In this document: piece after piece, positions 9,461 through 17,551 of the stretch | Position numbering within the stretch: position 1 is the stretch's first letter | Layout of the letters: every line of letters begins with the position of its first letter | Origin: Streptomyces sp. YS415 | GTDB lineage: Bacteria > Actinomycetota > Actinomycetes > Streptomycetales > Streptomycetaceae | DNA: 64,000 bases | Direction of reading: 5' to 3' | Assembly (NCBI RefSeq): GCF_023544665.1 | Contig: NZ_JAMJFL010000017.1 | Span: 1-64,000 of the forward strand | Made by a program: the position numbers and the translations under genes | The notes under the pieces: model-generated | The model's input: the letters and a program-made list of their open reading frames with translations, nothing else | What the model was told of the DNA's origin: nothing | The model's database searches: none

Positions 9461-10210
9461 GTGACCTCCTTCGCCCCGGACTCCATCGTCCTCAACCGCA
9501 AGCTGCCGCTCTGGTACCAGGTGTCGCAGTCGCTGCGCGCCTCGATACTCGGCCGCCGGCCCCAGGACCCGCTGCGCCTGCCCACGGAGGAGCAGCTGGC
9601 GGGGCACTACGGGGTGAGCGTGCTGACCATGCGGCAGGCGCTGAAGGAGCTGGAGGACGAGGGGCTGATCAGCCGGCACCGGCGCCGGGGCACGTTCATC
9701 GAGCCGCATGTGCAGCGGGGAGCGCCGGTGCGGCTGCTGGGGTCGGTGGACGCGATCGTGGCCCAGCAGTCGGGGATGACGACCCGGATGCTGGACCACG
9801 GCAAGGGGCCGGTCCCCGCCGAACTCGCCGAGTACTTCCCGGATCCCGGCGAGGTGGGGACGTACCACCGCCTGCGCAGCGACGAGAAGACGGGTGAGCC
9901 GACCAACCACGCCCGCAACTACGTCCGTCCGGAACTGGCCGCCCGTATCGACCCGGCGGACCTGGCGCGCTGGCCGATGACGAAGGTGCTGCGCGATGTC
10001 GTCGGGGCGGACATCAGCCGCATCACGGACACGGTGGAGGCGCGGCTGGCGGAGCCGGAGACGGCCCGGCTGCTGGAAGTGCCGTTGCTGAGCCCGATCC
10101 TGCACTACACGGGCGTTACGTACGATTCGGCCGGACGTGTGCTGGATGTGGCGGTCATCAACTACCGGGGCGACCGCTTCTCGTTCACGGTGACTCTCGA
10201 CGCGACGTAA
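9461..10210 (+). CDS. GntR/UTRA-family regulator, probably of hmgA
   Basis: 249 residues: a winged helix-turn-helix at about 13-80 (LPTEEQLAGHYGVSVLTMRQ, then DEGLISRHRRRGTFI) and a UTRA/chorismate-lyase-like ligand domain at about 95-245. That fold marks the HutC subfamily, whose members usually sense small carboxylic acids or sugars. GTG at 9461. It lies 27 bases downstream of hmgA on the same strand and the intergenic space holds no terminator, so it likely regulates tyrosine degradation, perhaps through the inverted repeat at 8071-8096. The ligand is not known. Confidence 0.88.
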   Translation: MTSFAPDSIVLNRKLPLWYQVSQSLRASILGRRPQDPLRLPTEEQLAGHYGVSVLTMRQALKELEDEGLISRHRRRGTFIEPHVQRGAPVRLLGSVDAIVAQQSGMTTRMLDHGKGPVPAELAEYFPDPGEVGTYHRLRSDEKTGEPTNHARNYVRPELAARIDPADLARWPMTKVLRDVVGADISRITDTVEARLAEPETARLLEVPLLSPILHYTGVTYDSAGRVLDVAVINYRGDRFSFTVTLDAT

Positions 10211-10226
10211 CCGGCCACGTCGTACG

Positions 10227-11369
10227 ATGCCCAGCGTGACGCGCGACGACGCTCCGCCGCTGGCGGACCTCATGCCGTGGTCCGTCGCACCGCTTCGGCT
10301 GGGCCGGGGGTGGCCGACGGGCCCCGACGCGACCTGTCTGAAGGCCCGCTGGGACGCCTTCGTCAAGGCGGAGGGCCCCGACCGGGAAGCGCTGCTGGAG
10401 CCGACCCGCTCGCGCACCCTGCACTCGGCGGTGGGTCAACTGCCGGGCCACCCGGGCGGTACGGAGAAACTGGTCCGCGCCTCGGGCCCGTGCCCGGAAC
10501 CGGTGCGGGTGCTCCGCGCGCCCTTCGACGAGCAGTGGCTGATCCCGGACCACCGCCTGATCGACGCGGCCCGGCCGGAGCTGTGGCGGGTGGCGGACGA
10601 CCACCAGACATTCCTGGTCGAGACCCCCGGCCGGCTGCTCGCCACCTCCCTCCTCCCCCTGCTGCGCCCGGGCCGGATCCGCCCCCTCTACCGCCGCCCC
10701 GGCGGCACGGAACCCAACCTGGCCCCGGGCCTGCTGGACCACCTGGCCTCCCGCCTCGGCCTCTCCCCCACCCCCGCCGACCTCCTGGCCTGGACCCTCA
10801 CGGCGGCCCGCCCGGACCTCACGGTCCCCCTCCCCGACGACCCCCAGGTGTGGGCGCGGGGCGTGGAGTGGGGCCACCGCGTCCTGTGGCTGATGCGCCG
10901 CGACGGCGACCGGCCCAAACTCCCCGGCGGCCGCCGCCCGTACGTCCGGGCCCCGCTCCCCTCCCGTCCGCTGACTCTCCTCTACGACCGCGAGGAGGAG
11001 GCCCTGCACCTGGACGAGGGCCGCATCTCCCCGGTGCCGCCCGAGGCCTGGGACTACGAGATGGACGGCGTCCGCGTGCTGGAGCAGTGGTTCACGGTCC
11101 GTACGGCCGAGGCGGCGGAACCGGGCACCCTGGCGGCGATCCGCCCGCCGACCTGGCCGCAGGCGTGGACGTCGGAGCTGCTGGAGCTGATCACCGTGCT
11201 CGCCCTGCTGGCCGAACTCCAATTGCCGCAGGAGGATTTGACGTCCGGGATCACCGCGCGGGAGCTGCGCGAGGCGGGCGTGCTCCCGGTACCGGAGTCG
11301 GCACGCCGCCCGGCCTCGGTGCTCGACGGCCACGAGGAGGGCCCCGAGGGCCAGCTCGCCCTGATCTAG
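10227..11369 (+). CDS. Stand-alone Type ISP (LlaBIII-like) C-terminal specificity-domain protein
   Basis: 380 residues that I recognise as the Streptomyces family annotated as Type ISP restriction/modification enzyme, LlaBIII C-terminal specificity domain. Full Type ISP enzymes are about 1500 residues with nuclease, ATPase/translocase and methyltransferase parts. None of those is present here: no P-loop, no DEAD box, no NPPY methyltransferase motif, and no partner gene nearby. Segments such as LRAPFDEQWLIPDHRLIDAA and TLLYDREEEALHLDEGRIS are the conserved parts. ATG at 10227 lies 17 bases after the GntR gene. It may be a domesticated DNA-binding protein; the function is unknown. Confidence 0.6.
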   Translation: MPSVTRDDAPPLADLMPWSVAPLRLGRGWPTGPDATCLKARWDAFVKAEGPDREALLEPTRSRTLHSAVGQLPGHPGGTEKLVRASGPCPEPVRVLRAPFDEQWLIPDHRLIDAARPELWRVADDHQTFLVETPGRLLATSLLPLLRPGRIRPLYRRPGGTEPNLAPGLLDHLASRLGLSPTPADLLAWTLTAARPDLTVPLPDDPQVWARGVEWGHRVLWLMRRDGDRPKLPGGRRPYVRAPLPSRPLTLLYDREEEALHLDEGRISPVPPEAWDYEMDGVRVLEQWFTVRTAEAAEPGTLAAIRPPTWPQAWTSELLELITVLALLAELQLPQEDLTSGITARELREAGVLPVPESARRPASVLDGHEEGPEGQLALI

Positions 11370-11460
11370 GCCCCTCCGAGTTCGAAGCAGCCCCAGGGGC
11401 GCCGGCCGCCCCCACGGCGCCCATGGCGCCGGTCGCCCGCCGCCAGGCATGATCGCCCGC

Positions 11461-12657
11461 ATGGAATCTCAGCCGCTTCCCCTCGCCGGGGTCACCGTCG
11501 TCGCCGTCGAGCAGGCCGTCGCGGCCCCCTTCGCCACCCGGCAGCTCGCCGATCTGGGCGCCCGGGTGATCAAGGTCGAGCGGATCGACGGCGGTGACTT
11601 CGCGCGCGGTTACGACACCGCCGCCCGCGGTCTCGCCTCGCACTTCGTGTGGTGCAACCGCGGCAAGGAGTCGATCGCCGTGGACCTGAAGGACCCTCGC
11701 GGCCTGGACGTCGTACGACGCCTCGTGCGTGACGCGGACGTCTTCGTGCAGAACCTCGCCCAGGGCGCCGCCGCCCGGCTCGGCCTGGACGCGGCCACTC
11801 TGTGCGCCGCGCACCCGCGCCTGATCGCCGTGGACATCTCGGGGTACGGCGCCGGCGGCCCGTACGCCGACAAGCGGGCCTACGACATGCTCGTGCAGTG
11901 CGAGGCGGGCCTGGTGTCGGTGACCGGGACGCCCGCGCAGCCTGTGAAGGCGGGGATCCCGGCGGCGGACATCGCGGCGGCCATGTACGCCTTCTCCGGC
12001 GTGCTCGCGGCGCTGGTGCGCAGGGGCGTGACCGGGCGGGGCGGTCCGGTGGAGGTGTCGATGCTGGAGTCGCTGGCGGAGTGGATGGGACATCCGCTGC
12101 ACCACACCCTGCACGGCGGCACGGCACCGGCGCGCACCGGCCTCGCGCACGCCGTCATCGCGCCCTACGACGCCTATCCGACGGCGGACGGGGGCCGGGT
12201 GCTGCTGTCCGTGCAGAACGACCGGGAATGGCGGCGACTGGCCGAACAGGTACTGGGACGGCCGGAGTTGGGCAGCGACCCGGCCTTCGCCACGAACGCG
12301 GCGCGGGTGGCGCACCGGGAACGCACGGACGAACTGGTCGGGCAGGCGCTGGGCGCGCTCGGCACGGACGAGGCGCTGGCGCGTCTGGAGGGGGCGGGTC
12401 TGGCGTGTGCGCGGTTGCGGGATCTGCGCGAGGTGGCGGACCATCCGCAGCTGGCGGCCCGGGAGCGGTGGCGGGAGGTGGGATCGCCGGTGGGACCGCT
12501 CAGGGCGCTGCTGCCGCCCATCACGCTGCCGGGCGGGGACGCGGCACGCATGGGGGACGTGCCCGCGCTCGGGGAGCACACCGAGGAGCTGCTGCGCGCC
12601 GTGGGAATGACGGACGACGAGATCGCAGCGCTGCGCCGGGACGGTGTGGCCGCCTGA
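11461..12657 (+). CDS. Family III (CaiB/BaiF) CoA-transferase
   Basis: 398 residues. It opens with PLPLAGVTVVAVEQAVAAPF and the CoA-binding stretch LGARVIKVERIDGGDFARGY. The catalytic Asp of the family lies in the region RAYDMLVQCEAGLVSVTG (Asp in YDMLVQ), and the typical SMLESLAEWMG follows. Such enzymes transfer CoA between short dicarboxylic or aromatic acids. The exact substrate is not evident. ATG at 11461 begins at the conserved core; an ATG 12 bases earlier (11449) is equally open. It is convergent with the small gene at 12675. Confidence 0.9.
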   Translation: MESQPLPLAGVTVVAVEQAVAAPFATRQLADLGARVIKVERIDGGDFARGYDTAARGLASHFVWCNRGKESIAVDLKDPRGLDVVRRLVRDADVFVQNLAQGAAARLGLDAATLCAAHPRLIAVDISGYGAGGPYADKRAYDMLVQCEAGLVSVTGTPAQPVKAGIPAADIAAAMYAFSGVLAALVRRGVTGRGGPVEVSMLESLAEWMGHPLHHTLHGGTAPARTGLAHAVIAPYDAYPTADGGRVLLSVQNDREWRRLAEQVLGRPELGSDPAFATNAARVAHRERTDELVGQALGALGTDEALARLEGAGLACARLRDLREVADHPQLAARERWREVGSPVGPLRALLPPITLPGGDAARMGDVPALGEHTEELLRAVGMTDDEIAALRRDGVAA

Positions 12658-12674
12658 GCGCGGGGCGCGAATGC

Positions 12675-12944
12675 CTAGTGGCCGCCGAACAGCGAGCGGC
12701 GCAGCCGGCGCAGCGGCGCGAAGAGCGAGACGCGACGGACCCGCGCCCGCCGGTCGCTCTGCTGACGCACGGGCTCACGGGCGGTCAGCTCACGCATCAG
12801 CAGGGTCGCCTCGGCCGTCTCCCGCTGCGGCACGGCGGGACCACCCAGCACCGAGAGATGGCGGTCGAGGCGCGAACTGGTCGCACTGCTCCCGCAGGTG
12901 ATCGCAGGGACCCTGGCCCTGCTGCGCACTGTTATCTGTTCCAT
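12675..12944 (-). CDS. Small conserved Streptomyces protein, function unknown
   Basis: 89 residues from ATG at 12944 (GGGGAG upstream). It is basic, with a Ser/Thr-rich N-terminal half and an Arg-rich C-terminus (RRVSLFAPLRRLRRSLFGGH). No domain, signal peptide or membrane segment is evident. Codon use follows the genome. It ends 17 bases from the CoA-transferase stop in convergent orientation. Longer versions of the frame up to 13064 lack a good ribosome-binding site. Confidence 0.6.
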   Translation of the reverse strand: MEQITVRSRARVPAITCGSSATSSRLDRHLSVLGGPAVPQRETAEATLLMRELTAREPVRQQSDRRARVRRVSLFAPLRRLRRSLFGGH

Positions 12945-13070
12945 GTCACTCCCCACCCGTACGAGTCCACCCGGCCCGGGCAGGGTAACCCTATCGCCCC
13001 CTCGGGGCACTCGTGTATCGCGGTCACAGGATTCACCTTCCCCGTAAGGGTGTTGACGACTCATCCATGA

Positions 13071-13859
13071 TTACTCTCCGAATCCGACAGATTTCAGGGC
13101 GAGTTGGACAACCGGCTGAGTAGTGGGCTGCGGCGAGCCGCCGTCCGGCTCGACGGTCACAGCCAGTGACGTGGCGGAGGTGTCCAGTCCGGACGCGACC
13201 AAGGGCGTGTCACCGTCGAAGAGCCCGAGGGAGCGCGGTTGCGCGCCCGGGCGCATGAGCCACAGTTGGCGCACCCGGTCGCCCGGAAGGTCGCCGTAGC
13301 CGCCGAGGGTGATCACCGCGCTCCCCTCCGACGCGGAGGCGATCACGCCGATGCTCCGGCCCTCGGCGTCCCGCCCGGTGCTCGCGCGCGCGTCCGGAGC
13401 GGCGAGAACGTGGGCGATCTCACGTGCCTGCGCCCGCTCGGCGTCCAGCTGCTCCTGCTGCCGGTTCGCCTGTACGGCGAACAGGGAGGCGACGACGAGG
13501 GCAGCGGCGGCCGTGGCGGTGGCGAAGGGCGCGAACAGCGGCCGCCTCGCCCGCACCCGGCCCGGCGGCGGCCGCGTCCCCCACACGTGCGGCGGCAACT
13601 GCGGCTCCCGCGCCCGCACGGGCTCCTGAGCGGTCGTCCGTACGGCGGCCAGGACCCGTTCGCGCAGCGCGGCCGGCGGCGGCGCGGACGTCGACCAGGC
13701 CAGCCGTACCGCGTCCTCGGACAGGGTCCGTACCTCCGCGGTGCAGCGCTCGCACGTGCGCAGGTGTTTCTCGAAGCGCACGCGCTCCCCCGGTTCCAGG
13801 GCGTCGAGGGCGTAGGGGGCGGCGAGGGAGTGGAGGTGCCCACGGCGGAAGAGGCTCAT
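13071..13859 (-). CDS. Anti-sigma factor of the RskA/zinc-associated family
   Basis: 262 residues. The N-terminus has the ZAS motif H32-x3-C36-x2-C39 (KHLRTCERC), which binds Zn and sequesters ECF sigma factors. A membrane helix follows at about residues 115-140 (FATATAAAALVVASLFAVQA), then an extracellular RskA C-terminal domain (TLGGYGDLPGDRVRQLWLMR). It therefore links an envelope signal to the sigma factor. Its ATG overlaps the stop of the sigma gene (ATGA), ensuring paired synthesis. The signal is unknown. Confidence 0.92.
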   Translation of the reverse strand: MSLFRRGHLHSLAAPYALDALEPGERVRFEKHLRTCERCTAEVRTLSEDAVRLAWSTSAPPPAALRERVLAAVRTTAQEPVRAREPQLPPHVWGTRPPPGRVRARRPLFAPFATATAAAALVVASLFAVQANRQQEQLDAERAQAREIAHVLAAPDARASTGRDAEGRSIGVIASASEGSAVITLGGYGDLPGDRVRQLWLMRPGAQPRSLGLFDGDTPLVASGLDTSATSLAVTVEPDGGSPQPTTQPVVQLALKSVGFGE

Positions 13860-14467
13860 GCGGCACCTCCGAGGCACTCACGCAGCCGGGTCAGTCCGTC
13901 CCGCATCCGGGTCTTCACCGTGCCCAGCGGCAGGGAGAGCCGCTCGGCGACCTCGCGGTAGGTGTAGCCGTCGTAGTAGGCGAGGGTGACGGACTGCCGT
14001 TGCAGGGCGGTCAGCCGGTCGAGGCAGCGGCGCACCCATTCGCGCTCCAGGCCCGCCTCGACCTCCTCGGACACCTGGTCGAAGGCGGGGTGATGGGACC
14101 GCCGTGCCTCGCGCTGCTCGCGTTCGCCGGCCGCGCGGGCGCTGCGCACCCGGTCCACGGCCCGGCGATGGGCGAGGGTGAGGATCCACGACAGGGCGCT
14201 GCCCCGGCCGGGGTCGAATCGCCCCGCGGACCGCCACATCTCCAGCAGCACCTCCTGCGCCACCTCCTCCGACTGCGCCGGGTCCCGCACGACCCGCCGC
14301 ACCAGGCCGAACACCGGCCCCGACACGATCCCGTACAACTCCTCGAAGGCGAGCTGGTCCCCGCTCGCCACGAGCAGCAGCAGCTCGTCCGCCTCCAACT
14401 CGCCTCCCCCTCCCGCGAGACCGCATCTCGGCCGTCCCGTCCCACGAGGTATTCGCAACGCACCCAC
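13856..14467 (-). CDS. sigK: ECF sigma factor, SigK-like
   Basis: 203 residues. Sigma region 2 is seen as DPAQSEEVAQEVLLEMW and SWILTLAHRRAVDRVRSA; region 4 as LTALQRQSVTLAYYDGYTYREVAERLSLPLGTVKTRMRD split over two helices. This matches the SigK (ECF19) group, which pairs with RskA-type anti-sigma factors, as here. GTG at 14467 is the farthest start; because GGAGG sits only one base in front of it, a start slightly downstream is possible. The gene is divergent from the DUF4331 gene, whose upstream region holds a SigK-type promoter. Confidence 0.9.
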   Translation of the reverse strand: MGALRIPRGTGRPRCGLAGGGGELEADELLLLVASGDQLAFEELYGIVSGPVFGLVRRVVRDPAQSEEVAQEVLLEMWRSAGRFDPGRGSALSWILTLAHRRAVDRVRSARAAGEREQREARRSHHPAFDQVSEEVEAGLEREWVRRCLDRLTALQRQSVTLAYYDGYTYREVAERLSLPLGTVKTRMRDGLTRLRECLGGAA

Positions 14468-14539
14468 CTCCGGATGGGGTTACGGATCAGCGGGCCGAAA
14501 ACGCGGGTCGGCGGGGCGCCGAATCAGTTTCGCCCCGGA

Positions 14540-14567
14540 CCAATCCGCCCGGCACCCCGCTCCGAAT
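14540..14567 (+). promoter_or_regulatory. Candidate SigK-type promoter for the DUF4331-TPR-NicO operon
   Basis: CCAATCC at 14540-14546 and CCGAAT at 14562-14567 are 15 bases apart. The mycobacterial SigK consensus as I recall it is CCATCC, 16-17 bases, CCGAAT. The -10 match is exact and the -35 near exact. It lies 38 bases before the DUF4331 start. Transcription has not been shown. Confidence 0.4.
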
Positions 14568-14605
14568 CCCGGTGCGTCAGGCAAGCTGAACCGAGGACGG
14601 ACGGC

Positions 14606-16132
14606 ATGACACCAATCTCCAGGAGCGGCGCGGGACGCGCGAGTGTCGCGACCCTCATCTGTGGGGCGCTGGCCGCCGGTGGGCTCGCAGCCGCCGGCGT
14701 GACCGCGCTGGAACCGGGGGCGGCCGCCGCCTCCAGCCACCGGGAGGCCCCGCTGATCTCGGGGACCCCGCAGTACGACAACACGGACGTGTACGCGTTC
14801 GTCAGCCCCGACAAGCCGGACACGACGACGATCGTCGCGAACTGGATCCCCTTCGAGGAACCGGCCGGGGGACCGAACTTCTTCACGTTCGCGGAGGACG
14901 CGCAGTACGACCTGCACATCGACAACAACGGCGACGCGCAGGGCGAACTGGTGTACCGGTTCACCTTCCGGACGCACGTGAAGAACAAGAAGACGTTCCT
15001 GTACAACACCGGGCCCGTCGAGAGCCTGGACGATCCCGACCTGAACATCACGCAGACCTACGACGTCGAGCTGCTGCGGCTGAAGAACCAGCACCTGGTG
15101 TCGCGGACGAAGGTCGCGAACGACGTGCCGGTGGCGCCGTCGAACGTCGGCAAGGCGTCGATGCCGGACTACGCGAAGCTGCGTTCCCAGGCGGTCCATG
15201 AACTCGCCGGTGGCGCCACGTCGTTCGCCGGCCAGGCCGATGACCCCTTCTTCCTCGACCTGCGGGTCTTCGACCTGCTGTACGGCGGGGATCTGAGCGA
15301 GGTCGGCAACGACACGCTCAAGGGGTACAACGTCAACTCCATAGCCCTCCAGGTGCCCACGCACATGATCACGGAGTCGGCCGAGCAGCCGATCGTGGGG
15401 ATCTGGTCGACGACCCAGCGCAAGAACGCGCGGGGGCACTTCACCCAGGTGTCCCGGCTGGGCATGCCGCTCGTGAACGAGGTCGTCAACCCGATCAGGG
15501 ACAAGGACAAGTTCAACGCGAGCGCGCCCTGGAACGACGGGCAGTTCCTGAAGAACGTGACCGAGCCGGAACTGCCGAAGCTCATCGAGGGGATCTACAA
15601 GATCCCGGCGCCGGCCGAGCCGCGCAACGACCTCGTCGAGGTGTTCCTGACGGGCGTGAAGGGACTCAACCAGCCGCCGCACGTACGTCCCGCGGAGGAG
15701 CTGCGGCTGAACACCTCCATCGAGCCGGCCGCCGAGCCGAAGCGGCTGGGCGTGCTGGACGGGGACAACGCCGGGTTCCCCAACGGGCGGCGGCTGACCG
15801 ATGACGTGATCGATGCGTCGCTGCAGGTCGTCGAGGGTGAACTGGTCGGCGCCAAGAACGACTTGGGGGACGCGGTCGACAAGAACGACAAGGAGTTCGA
15901 GAAGGCGTTCCCGTACGTCGCGCTGCCGACGGAGGGGTCCCGGGGGCCCCTGGCGAAGGGGACGTCCGGGGAGAACGACGTGCGCAACCAGCTCGGCGAC
16001 GCGTTGTCCTCCGGAGGTTCGGCGGACGACACCACGCTGATCGCGGCTTCCGCGGGGGCGGGGGCCATCGGGGTCGTTCTGGTCGGGGCCGGGCTGCTGT
16101 GGTGGCGGCGGATGCGGGAGCGGGCCTACTAG
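14606..16132 (+). CDS. Secreted DUF4331-family protein
   Basis: 508 residues. Signal peptide at 1-42 ending AAAASS, then the DUF4331 signature SSHREAPLISGTPQYDNTDVYAFVSPD, a long beta-rich domain and a C-terminal membrane helix (IAASAGAGAIGVVLVGAGLL) with the tail WWRRMRERAY, so it is anchored outside the membrane. The family is often found with sigma factor/anti-sigma pairs and metal transporters, but its biochemical role is not established. ATG at 14606 is chosen for the signal peptide and a GAGGA a few bases upstream. It is the first gene of a three-gene operon. Confidence 0.92.
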   Translation: MTPISRSGAGRASVATLICGALAAGGLAAAGVTALEPGAAAASSHREAPLISGTPQYDNTDVYAFVSPDKPDTTTIVANWIPFEEPAGGPNFFTFAEDAQYDLHIDNNGDAQGELVYRFTFRTHVKNKKTFLYNTGPVESLDDPDLNITQTYDVELLRLKNQHLVSRTKVANDVPVAPSNVGKASMPDYAKLRSQAVHELAGGATSFAGQADDPFFLDLRVFDLLYGGDLSEVGNDTLKGYNVNSIALQVPTHMITESAEQPIVGIWSTTQRKNARGHFTQVSRLGMPLVNEVVNPIRDKDKFNASAPWNDGQFLKNVTEPELPKLIEGIYKIPAPAEPRNDLVEVFLTGVKGLNQPPHVRPAEELRLNTSIEPAAEPKRLGVLDGDNAGFPNGRRLTDDVIDASLQVVEGELVGAKNDLGDAVDKNDKEFEKAFPYVALPTEGSRGPLAKGTSGENDVRNQLGDALSSGGSADDTTLIAASAGAGAIGVVLVGAGLLWWRRMRERAY

Positions 16133-16171
16133 GCGCCGTCGGGGTGCGGGGGTCGTTGTCGGGTGCGGCTT

Positions 16172-16209
16172 CGTTGTGGCTGGTCGCGCCGTTCCCCGCG
16201 CCCCTTACG
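16172..16209 (+). repeat. Streptomyces intergenic repeat element
   Basis: The stretch starting CGTTGTGGCTGGTCGCGCCG and continuing GTTCCCCGCGCCCCT is a variant of a short element scattered in many Streptomyces intergenic regions. It lies in the 120-base gap between the DUF4331 and TPR genes. The identification is from memory of the genus. Confidence 0.5.
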
Positions 16210-16252
16210 GGCGTATTCCTACCGTTTCATCGTCAGTGATCTAGGAGAGGGC

Positions 16253-17551
16253 ATGACATCGCGCGTCCGACTTGGGCTTTGTGGCGGACTGCTGGCTGTT
16301 GCGCTCACCGCGGGGGCCGTTGCCTTCGGAGGGGGCCAGGACGCTCCGGGGCGTGGGGTCTCTGCTGTGTCGCCGGTGGCGCTCAGGTCCGGTGACCTTG
16401 GGGCGCTTCAGGAGCATCTGCGGCGCCAGCCAAGGGACTTCACCGGCTGGGCGGCCCTGGGGCTCGCGTATGTGGAGCAGGCCCGCACGACCGGCGACGC
16501 CTCCCGCTACCCGCAGGCCGAGCGGGCCCTGAAGCGGTCGCTCGCGGTGGAGCCCGGCAACGATCCGGCCCTTGCCGGGCAGGCCGCCCTGGCCGCCGCC
16601 CGGCACGACTTCCCCGGTGCGCTCAGGTACGCCGACCGGGCCCTGTCCGCCAACCCCTACAACGAGCGCGCCCTGGCCACCCGTATCGACGCCCTCGTCG
16701 AACTCGGCCGCTACGACGACGCCGCACGGGCCGCCGACACCGCCGACGCACGTCGGCCGGGCGTCCCCGTCTTCACCCGGTACGCCTACGTGCACGAGCT
16801 GCGCGGAGACGTGCGGACCGCGCGGCGCGTCCTGGAGCAGGCCCTCTCCTCCGCCACCGCGCCCCCGGACGTGGCGTACGTGGCCACGCAGCTCGGCCAA
16901 CTCGCCTTCCAGCAGGGCGACTACGAGGAGGCGCTGCTGCAGTTCGCGCGCGCCCTCGGCGCCGACGACTCCTTCCTGCCCGCGCTGGAGGGACGGGCCC
17001 GCGCCCAGGCGGCCGGAGGGGACCCGGAAGCGGCCGTGCGGGGCATGGAGGCCGTCGTCGAGCGGTCACCGCTCCCCGGGCCGCTCGTCCTGCTCGGCGA
17101 GCTGTACGAGGCCGACGGCCGGGAAGAGCGCGCCCGCGACCAGTACGCCCTCCTCGACGCCTGGAGCGCGCTCGCCCGCGCCAACGGCGTCAACGCCGAC
17201 CTGGACACCGCGCTCGCCGCCGCCGACCACGGCGACCCCGCCACCGCCCTGCGCGCGGCCCGCGCCGAGTGGGACAGGCGCCGCACCGTGCACACCGCGG
17301 ACGCCCTGGCCTGGGCGCTGCACCGGAGCGGCCGGGACGAGGAGGCGCTGCCCTACGCGCGCCGGGCCACGGCCACCGGCTACCGCAACGCCGCGTTCCT
17401 GCACCACCGCGGCATGATCGAGCGCGCCACCGGCCACGAGCGGGACGCGAGGAAGCACCTGTCGGCGGCCCTGCGCCTCAACCCGGGCTTCTCCCCCCTC
17501 GGCGCCCGCGAGGCCCGCGCCGCGCTGAAGGACCTGGAGGCGGGCGAGTGA
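16253..17551 (+). CDS. Secreted or membrane-tethered TPR protein
   Basis: 432 residues. The N-terminal signal/anchor (VRLGLCGGLLAVALTAGAVAF) is followed by at least eight degenerate tetratricopeptide repeats from about residue 60 to the end (for example WAALGLAYVEQA, ALRYADRALSANPYNERALA, FQQGDYEEALLQFARALG). TPRs are protein-binding scaffolds, so it may assemble the DUF4331 protein and the NicO transporter at the envelope. ATG at 16253 has AGGAGAGG just upstream. Its TGA overlaps the GTG of the next gene. Confidence 0.88.
   Translation: MTSRVRLGLCGGLLAVALTAGAVAFGGGQDAPGRGVSAVSPVALRSGDLGALQEHLRRQPRDFTGWAALGLAYVEQARTTGDASRYPQAERALKRSLAVEPGNDPALAGQAALAAARHDFPGALRYADRALSANPYNERALATRIDALVELGRYDDAARAADTADARRPGVPVFTRYAYVHELRGDVRTARRVLEQALSSATAPPDVAYVATQLGQLAFQQGDYEEALLQFARALGADDSFLPALEGRARAQAAGGDPEAAVRGMEAVVERSPLPGPLVLLGELYEADGREERARDQYALLDAWSALARANGVNADLDTALAAADHGDPATALRAARAEWDRRRTVHTADALAWALHRSGRDEEALPYARRATATGYRNAAFLHHRGMIERATGHERDARKHLSAALRLNPGFSPLGAREARAALKDLEAGE

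Noticed and set aside
13424..14605. Upstream extension of the DUF4331 protein (902 codons)
   Set aside because: It runs antisense through the sigma and anti-sigma genes. The signal peptide begins at 14606.
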